NCBI GenBank assembly: GCA_947588325.1
Contig: CANPYH010000055.1
Span: 1 to 9,624 of the forward strand
Direction: 5' to 3'
DNA length: 9,624 bases
Source of the DNA: an uncultured Clostridia bacterium
GTDB taxonomy: Bacteria; Bacillota; Clostridia; Christensenellales; Pumilibacteraceae
Below are positions 1 through 5,174 of this stretch, piece after piece (within the stretch, counting starts at the first letter, position 1; every line of letters starts with the position of its first letter). The notes beneath the pieces were generated by a model. It worked only from the letters and a program-made list of their open reading frames with translations, searched no databases and had not been told where the DNA came from. Position numbers and translations under genes: made by a program.

Positions 1-1330
1 GCGCTTCCGTTAAGTCCGTGTCCACATTATACTCGCTGTCGTTCACGACGTTATAAGCCGATTCGCGGAGAGCGGCGTAGTCCTCCGAGGTGAGCTTTTT
101 GGCGGGTGCGCTGTTGGCGTATTGCTCTTCGACCTCGAACTCCGTGTCTCTGACGTCAAGTCCGAGCATAGAGGCGGCATGCACGCAGGCGCTTAAATAC
201 GCGCCCGAATAACCCTGATGGCGGTTGTCGGTATCCCAAAGATATATACTGTCGTTGTGAAGATAGATATCGGTGAACGCCTTGCCTATGTAAGACACGT
301 CGAAGCCGCATTCCTCGCCCGCGCTCGTGTATTTCTCACGCAATCTGCGCTCCATTATCGGAACAGTCCCGCCGAATGAGGGAGCTGAATGGGGCGAACC
401 CCAGGTCTCATAGAGATAGACGTGCGCATTTTCCTGCGTTTCTTCGATCTTTTCCTTGAACGCCTTGACGCCGCCGAGGAAATTGTCGTATTTTTCCAGC
501 GGGTTGGTGCTATGCTCCTGCAAGACGATATAGTCGAATTGACGTGCGCGGAGCAAGTTATCCACCTGCTTTCCGCAAGTATCCGTCGCCTTTGCATGGT
601 CGGCGATGTGCCAACCCGGACCTGTGATCATATAAGTCTCGACCCGCTGTCCGAGGCCGGTTGCGATATTGTCGAATATTCCCGCTACGCCGGTGGTCGG
701 ATCGGATATGCCGTTGCGGTAGGTAAAGCTGTTGCCGATAAACAGCACGTTGATTTTATCCCAGGAAGCCGCGCCGTTATCGCCGTAGTGCCAATACTTG
801 CCCTCTGCCTCGAACAGTTCGTCGGGGTTATTGAAGTCGAATATATTCTGTTTGGACTTGTCGCTCTGCCAATATCTGTCGTTGGTCGCGGGTACTTCTT
901 CGCTGTACGCATAAATTTCTTCGTACTCCCCATTATATGTCGTATCTTCCGAGGTGGCGAATATCTTTGTGCCGTCGCCGAATACGTTCGCGCCCACCGT
1001 TCTCACGGAATTGGGCAGTACGGCGTAATCGGCTTTTACCGTGGAGAACGCGTTGTCGCCGATCGCGGTAACGCCCTCTTTGATGATTATCGAGTGGATC
1101 TTGTCGGCATATTTAGTCCAAGGCGCTTTGCCCGTAACGGAGACCGCGCCGCTGCCTTCGACGGACAGCTTGTATCCGCTGCCTTCCTTGACCAATGTTG
1201 CCGTGACGGAGCCGTCCTCCGACACCTTCCAGCTCGGATCTCCGCAGGCGGTGAGAGCGAACACTCCCGCGAGCATGCAAATACCGAGCACAGCCGTGAC
1301 AAGCACGGCAATTAACTTCTTTGCTTTCAT
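1..1330 (-). CDS. SGNH/GDSL-type hydrolase lipoprotein with BspA-like leucine-rich segment (partial, 3' end outside window)
   Basis: 443 residues are visible and the reading frame is open to the window edge. Residues 1-28 form a lipoprotein signal (Lys-rich start, hydrophobic core) ending in lipobox LTAC, so Cys29 should be lipidated and the protein tethered outside the membrane. Residues 30-117 resemble the BspA-like LRR_5 context of Firmicutes surface proteins: a KAPW segment, then KEGVTAIGDNAF (84-95) and LPNSVRTVGANVF (105-117). The catalytic part follows: INVLFIGNSFTYRN carries block I GNS with likely nucleophile Ser201, FDYIVLQEHS lies at 265-274, and DTDNRH supplies a DxxH pair at Asp368/His371. 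This pattern matches SGNH hydrolases, most like the DUF4886 group, which act on ester-linked groups; the substrate here is unknown. ATG at 1330 is preferred because AAGGAGG (1336-1342) ends five bases before it; the adjacent ATG at 1333 is too close. Family assignment is by motif; exact activity is inference. Confidence 0.85.
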   Translation of the reverse strand, partial: MKAKKLIAVLVTAVLGICMLAGVFALTACGDPSWKVSEDGSVTATLVKEGSGYKLSVEGSGAVSVTGKAPWTKYADKIHSIIIKEGVTAIGDNAFSTVKADYAVLPNSVRTVGANVFGDGTKIFATSEDTTYNGEYEEIYAYSEEVPATNDRYWQSDKSKQNIFDFNNPDELFEAEGKYWHYGDNGAASWDKINVLFIGNSFTYRNGISDPTTGVAGIFDNIATGLGQRVETYMITGPGWHIADHAKATDTCGKQVDNLLRARQFDYIVLQEHSTNPLEKYDNFLGGVKAFKEKIEETQENAHVYLYETWGSPHSAPSFGGTVPIMERRLREKYTSAGEECGFDVSYIGKAFTDIYLHNDSIYLWDTDNRHQGYSGAYLSACVHAASMLGLDVRDTEFEVEEQYANSAPAKKLTSEDYAALRESAYNVVNDSEYNVDTDLTEA

Positions 1331-1335
1331 CATTT

Positions 1336-1342
1336 CCTCCTT
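1336..1342 (-). promoter_or_regulatory. Ribosome binding site of the SGNH lipoprotein
   Basis: AAGGAGG on the minus strand is a near-perfect Shine-Dalgarno. It sits two bases before ATG 1333 and five before ATG 1330, which favours the second ATG as the start. Confidence 0.85.
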
Positions 1343-1348
1343 GTAGTC

Positions 1349-1366
1349 GTGCGATTTTTTTCGCAC
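1349..1366 (-). promoter_or_regulatory. Perfect inverted repeat / hairpin in the leader of the SGNH gene
   Basis: GTGCGA (1349-1354) and TCGCAC (1361-1366) are perfect complements around a six-base homopolymer loop. The element lies in the predicted 5' leader and ends six bases upstream of the ribosome binding site. It could be a leader hairpin affecting translation or mRNA stability, or a palindromic operator just downstream of the promoter. The run of A in the loop on the mRNA strand is not placed like a terminator U-tract. Confidence 0.5.
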
Positions 1367-1377
1367 ATTTCCTCTTT

Positions 1378-1409
1378 ATAATAACACTTACCCCCCCCCC
1401 TCGTGTCAA
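1378..1409 (-). promoter_or_regulatory. Promoter of the SGNH lipoprotein gene with a G10 tract in its spacer
   Basis: The minus strand shows a perfect -35 TTGACA (1409-1404), then CGA, ten consecutive G (1400-1391), then TAAG and two possible -10 boxes. TGTTAT (1386-1381) lies at a 17-base spacing but lacks the important A at the second position. TATTAT (1383-1378) matches TATAAT at five of six but is 20 bases from the -35. Loss of two or three G would bring TATTAT to 17-18 bases. Spacer length is therefore set by a slippage-prone homopolymer. Start of transcription would be near 1371. The boxes are seen directly; the switching is inference. Confidence 0.7.
1391..1400. repeat. Homopolymer tract C10/G10
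   Basis: Ten uninterrupted C on the plus strand (G on the transcribed orientation) lie between the -35 and -10 of the SGNH lipoprotein promoter. Tracts of this length are prone to slipped-strand mispairing and also to length errors in sequencing. Confidence 0.95.
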
Positions 1410-1421
1410 GGGATTTTGACA
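1404..1421. promoter_or_regulatory. Inverted repeat TGTCAA-N6-TTGACA overlapping the -35 box
   Basis: Perfect six-base arms (1404-1409 and 1416-1421) are separated by six bases. The left arm is the minus-strand -35 hexamer of the SGNH promoter. The symmetry could make it an operator whose occupant blocks RNA polymerase, or it may be chance because one arm is simply the consensus hexamer. No gene lies downstream on the plus strand that the second TTGACA would serve. Confidence 0.35.
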
Positions 1422-1473
1422 AGTTTCCCGAAAAAATTAAAACTTATACCTATATTTATCTTCAATACGTAAA

Positions 1474-1498
1474 GGCACGCCGATATGACAAGCGTGCC
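1474..1498 (-). terminator. Hairpin after the surface-protein gene, likely terminator
   Basis: GGCACGC (1474-1480) and GCGTGCC (1492-1498) form a seven-base GC-rich stem with an 11-base loop, 25 bases beyond the stop codon of the preceding minus-strand gene. On that strand only UUU follows the stem, so termination may be partial and some read-through into the SGNH gene is possible. Confidence 0.55.
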
Positions 1499-1523
1499 CT
1501 TATGTTTTACCTGTTATTCAGAA

Positions 1524-4500
1524 TTACTTTGATTTGCTGCGTTTTTTCGCGCGTTTGCAAAGGAATACTATCAGCCATGCCATTCCCACAACAGCCGCGC
1601 CGACAAGCCCGAAAATCAGACCTATTGCCCAGGCGGGTAAGCCGCCGACAATCTGTTCTGTGCGGAAGAGTGCGCCTGGGGTGTACTTAAAGGAGAGACA
1701 GTCGCCGACAACGGTTGCCGAAACTTCTTTCTCCGCGCCGTCGGTAACGACGAAGAGCTTATACTTATCGGCGTTTTTGCCCACGCGGAATTTAAGCGTT
1801 ACTTCGCCAACCTCCTCCCCCGTTATATTCACGGCGTAGTATTTGCCGACGGTAATCAGCTCGGCTTTGGCGTTCGAGCCGAACCGCCCCTCTATGAGCG
1901 CGTCGCCCGCCGAGAGCGTGGTATGCACCTCGTCGTATTCGGCGTATATAACGGTGTTACCCGTCACCTCGCCCACGCTATACGAGGCGAAATAGTCGGC
2001 TTTATCCCCGTGCGTAATCCATCTGCCCTCCTCTTCCTTCGCATAGACGAAGGCGGGCGGGTCCGTTGCGTCGCCGCCGAAGCAGCGCACCGCGGAGACG
2101 GTCTCGAAATTATCGTACTGAATATCGGGGTCGTAGAGGTCGCCGTTATCGGGGTTCCATTCCTTGAACACGACTATGCAGCTCACCCGTGCGCCCCCCT
2201 CCGCTATTGCGGACAGCCGCTCGGCGTACTCCGCAAACAGTGCGTCGTAACGCGCGCTGTCTCCGAACACCTCGCCGTCCACAGCCTCTTCGAAGGCGCG
2301 GGAGACGGGATAACTCGGCTCAATTATGCCGCCAAGCCAATACTCGGCGTCGAAGCCCGCTCCGAGCGACGGGGAGAGCGCGCCCACCGACGAAAGCTCT
2401 TCCGCCGTTATCCGACGCGCCGCGTCATCGTATCCGCCGCCGTAAGTCACGCCGTCGATACCGCCTATGTCCTCGCCTATGAAGTAGTTATACGACACCG
2501 CCGTGAAGCTGTCCGAAGCATGGTCATAAGCCGAAGAGCGCCCGCATATCCCGCCGATATGCTCCGCCTCTTCCGAAACGGTCAGGAGCGCGTTGGAATA
2601 TGAGCCGACCAGCGTTCCCGCATGATCCCCGCATATACCGCCCACGACGTCCGAACCCTCGACCGCCGCCGACGACATGCAATACCTGATATTCTCGCCG
2701 TATCCGCACACGCCGCCGACGTATAACCCGCCGTTAAGCCCCTCCGCCGACACGCGTCCCAGCCCGAGACAACTCTCGATGATCGAAGCCGCATAGCCGC
2801 ACACGCCGCCCGCATATGACCCTGCCGTCGCCGACACGTCGCCCTCCGACGCGCAAGCCCTGACGGTGAGATCCGCCGTCTGCGCATAGCCGATTATGCC
2901 GCCGACATAGCTTTCCGACGTCACTGCGCCGAGATTTATGTTGTATAGTAATATCCTGTTCCTGCCCATGGGCTCGGCGGTGGTACCGCCCGACGCGTCG
3001 CCGAATATGCCCGTATCACCGCTGCCGTTGCCACTGCTGTCGTTGCCGTAGAACCCGACTATGCCGCCGACATACCTATAACCCTCGACCGCCGCCGAGT
3101 TGGTGGAAAAATACACTTCGCCCGTGGATATGCCGCATATGCCGCCGATCCCCTGACCGAAGTCGCCGCCCACCGAAGCGAGGTTGAGCGAACTTGTCAC
3201 TTTGCCGTATGAGAAGCCGCATATACCGCCGACGCCGAGTATTACGTCGGACGAGGAGAATGCGGAGGAGTTTATCCTGCCGTTGTTCGTTGCCCCCTCG
3301 ACCTCTCCGCCGTTATACCCGACTATGCCGCCCGCGTACACTTTGCCGCGAACAACCGCGTTATTGACGCTGTCCCTGATTTTGCCGATAACGTAGGCGT
3401 TATCCGAGTCCGAAACGACGTCGCCGCTGCCCGCCTGCGCATAGCCGTTATACCCGACTATGCCGCCGACGTACCGACCGCCCGTGACGCTGCCGCCCAC
3501 GGTCACTTCGTCGATAAGCCCGTAGTTCTCGCACACCGTTCCCACGTATTGGGCGTCCTTCGCGGAAATCGTTATCTCGACATTAAGCCGCTTGATCGAG
3601 CCGTTCTTGGTGAGTAGCTCTATAAGCCCCGCTCTGTCCGTATCCGAAGAAAGGGTGATATTTTTAAGGGTGTGATAGCCGCCCTCTATCTTCCCGCCGA
3701 AACTCGATATTGCCGTAACCGTCTTACCCGCGAAGTCTATGTCGTTCTTTATATATACCGTCTTATCCGCCGAGTAGTCCGCCGACCGATTGCACTCCGC
3801 CGCGAAAGCGTTATACTCCTCCGCCGTGGATATCACCACCTCGGTCTCCGTCTTGCTCCCATCCTCGAGGGTGAAACGGTAGTTCCGTCCCCGTCCGTAG
3901 TCGTGCTCGTCGGAGAAGAGGAATTTATACCTACCTGCCGCGTTGAGACGGATATACGAAACGCCGTCCTTATACTTCCGCTCGCCGTCGGTTATATACA
4001 ACTCCGCGCCGCCGTCCGCCTCTTCTTTGGTCACGTCGATATAAAGTATGTATTGCCGATAGTCCTCGGTGTAGTCGTCGTCGCCGAATTCCACCTCGGT
4101 GAAGAGGTATTTGCCGTCGAGATCAAGCCCGCCGTCCTCGGTATAACAATAGTTATCGAACTCGCCCGCCGCATAGTAGCCGCCGAAGTCGCGCTCGTCG
4201 TACTCCGTACCCACCGCGAACACCGAGCCGCCGTCGGTGAAGCTGACGGTATACCAGCCCACGTCGCCGACTATCATGTCGGATATCTCCGTCTCGCTGT
4301 CGTTGTCGTCGTCTATCATGCGGTAACCCGACGGCGTTTCTTCGTATATGCGGTACTTAACCAGACTGTCGCGCTCGCCCACGAAGAGCGGCTTGCTCTT
4401 ATACCGTATCGTCGCCGTCGCGCTCTCGTCGCGGGTGAGGAGGTATGACGGCTCGCCGTTTATCCGCACTTCGCTCTCGCCCTCGGCTCCCCCCGCTATC

Positions 4501-5174
4501 GCGACGTAATACCTCGGCGCGTCATCGATATATAAGCGGTAGTTATAGCCGTCGCCGCTGCCGTACTCGCCCTTGTCGTTAAACATGTATGTATCGGACT
4601 GCCGAAGTGCGCCGGGGGTGAACAGTATGCGGTAATACCCGCTCGCCGATATGTCGTGCGTCTCTTCCTCGTAAGTCACCGCGCTCCCGCCCTCTATGTA
4701 TGTGCAGGATATGTAGTACAGGTCATAGTCGGTGAAGTAGGGGTTATACTCAAGGGGCATAGCCTCGCCGCCCACCGTGACCTCATAGCTCGCGGGGACG
4801 TGGAAGCGGTAGGAAACGCGGCAACCCGTTTCCTCCCATCCATCGGGAATAACTCCGTCGGGAGCAAAGAGTATGTCGTATGAGTATGTGCCGACCTCGG
4901 AGGTGTGCAAGTCGTCGTTATCCGCGGCGGTGTATCTCGTTCCCGCATTGTCCGTAACGTAAAAGCCCGTGGCGGATGATATCGAAACGTCCTCGAGTAT
5001 ATATCCCTCTTCCGTTTTTATCATTCGGTTGGCATTTCTCACGGCGTAGTTTTCCGTGCTGAAACAGACGTAATATTCGGGTTCTTCCGCACCCACCGCA
5101 TATACGGCAGAGGCGAAAATGGCAAGGCAGAGCGCCGCCGCTATTATTCCGATTTTTATTACCGACTTTTTCAT
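1524..5174 (-). CDS. Large secreted, membrane-anchored surface protein with GLUG-like GG(I/V)xG repeats
   Basis: 1216 residues. Residues 1-29 are a Sec signal peptide (KK, hydrophobic core, AVYA-VGA). Residues about 30-445 contain several similar beta-rich units with the pattern G-x-Y-x-[x]-L/V-F ... Y-R-x-Y/T, for example around 95-126, 177-217 and 412-440, probably Ig-like. Residues 568-911 hold eleven GG(I/V)xG repeats, resembling the GLUG motif and likely a beta-helix or solenoid. Residues about 1000-1082 resemble a Flg_new/InlB-type beta repeat. Residues 1179-1206 form a transmembrane helix followed by a basic KRAKKRSKSK tail. There is no LPXTG, so anchoring is in the membrane. An upstream in-frame ATG at 5228 would add 18 Arg-rich residues before the signal peptide. 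ATG 5174 is chosen because it has AAGGAGG six bases upstream and overlaps the transporter stop as ATGA. Function is unknown; adhesion, ligand binding or assisting the coupled transporter are possibilities. Confidence 0.85.
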   Translation of the reverse strand: MKKSVIKIGIIAAALCLAIFASAVYAVGAEEPEYYVCFSTENYAVRNANRMIKTEEGYILEDVSISSATGFYVTDNAGTRYTAADNDDLHTSEVGTYSYDILFAPDGVIPDGWEETGCRVSYRFHVPASYEVTVGGEAMPLEYNPYFTDYDLYYISCTYIEGGSAVTYEEETHDISASGYYRILFTPGALRQSDTYMFNDKGEYGSGDGYNYRLYIDDAPRYYVAIAGGAEGESEVRINGEPSYLLTRDESATATIRYKSKPLFVGERDSLVKYRIYEETPSGYRMIDDDNDSETEISDMIVGDVGWYTVSFTDGGSVFAVGTEYDERDFGGYYAAGEFDNYCYTEDGGLDLDGKYLFTEVEFGDDDYTEDYRQYILYIDVTKEEADGGAELYITDGERKYKDGVSYIRLNAAGRYKFLFSDEHDYGRGRNYRFTLEDGSKTETEVVISTAEEYNAFAAECNRSADYSADKTVYIKNDIDFAGKTVTAISSFGGKIEGGYHTLKNITLSSDTDRAGLIELLTKNGSIKRLNVEITISAKDAQYVGTVCENYGLIDEVTVGGSVTGGRYVGGIVGYNGYAQAGSGDVVSDSDNAYVIGKIRDSVNNAVVRGKVYAGGIVGYNGGEVEGATNNGRINSSAFSSSDVILGVGGICGFSYGKVTSSLNLASVGGDFGQGIGGICGISTGEVYFSTNSAAVEGYRYVGGIVGFYGNDSSGNGSGDTGIFGDASGGTTAEPMGRNRILLYNINLGAVTSESYVGGIIGYAQTADLTVRACASEGDVSATAGSYAGGVCGYAASIIESCLGLGRVSAEGLNGGLYVGGVCGYGENIRYCMSSAAVEGSDVVGGICGDHAGTLVGSYSNALLTVSEEAEHIGGICGRSSAYDHASDSFTAVSYNYFIGEDIGGIDGVTYGGGYDDAARRITAEELSSVGALSPSLGAGFDAEYWLGGIIEPSYPVSRAFEEAVDGEVFGDSARYDALFAEYAERLSAIAEGGARVSCIVVFKEWNPDNGDLYDPDIQYDNFETVSAVRCFGGDATDPPAFVYAKEEEGRWITHGDKADYFASYSVGEVTGNTVIYAEYDEVHTTLSAGDALIEGRFGSNAKAELITVGKYYAVNITGEEVGEVTLKFRVGKNADKYKLFVVTDGAEKEVSATVVGDCLSFKYTPGALFRTEQIVGGLPAWAIGLIFGLVGAAVVGMAWLIVFLCKRAKKRSKSK
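2442..3473 (-). repeat. Array of eleven GG(I/V)xG protein repeats
   Basis: Within the surface protein the core occurs at residues about 568, 613, 648, 676, 701, 756, 787, 818, 843, 872 and 902, spaced 25-55 residues and mostly 25-31. Typical cores are YVGGIVGYNG, YAGGVCGYAA and IGGICGISTG. Units often contain a following N/S-A/G-x-V segment, typical of short beta-solenoid coils. Six of the eleven carry Cys in the variable position, and the last copy, GGIDG, is degenerate. At the DNA level many units share a short ATGCCGCCGAC-like core on the plus strand, which could allow recombination between copies. Confidence 0.8.

Noticed and set aside
389..1315. 308-codon plus-strand open frame
   Set aside because: It is antisense to the SGNH lipoprotein, whose frame has a lipobox and catalytic motifs; the plus-strand translation shows no recognisable domain.
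1416..1421. Plus-strand TTGACA as a promoter
   Set aside because: No good -10 at 16-18 bases and no plus-strand gene follows before 7855.
2442..3473. Regularly spaced short DNA repeats that might suggest a CRISPR array
   Set aside because: Spacing is irregular, the repeated core is short and codon-phased, and it encodes the GG(I/V)xG protein motif.
3672..4448. 258-codon plus-strand open frame (and 1923-2603)
   Set aside because: Antisense shadows of the surface-protein gene; compositional bias of the repeats keeps the opposite strand open.
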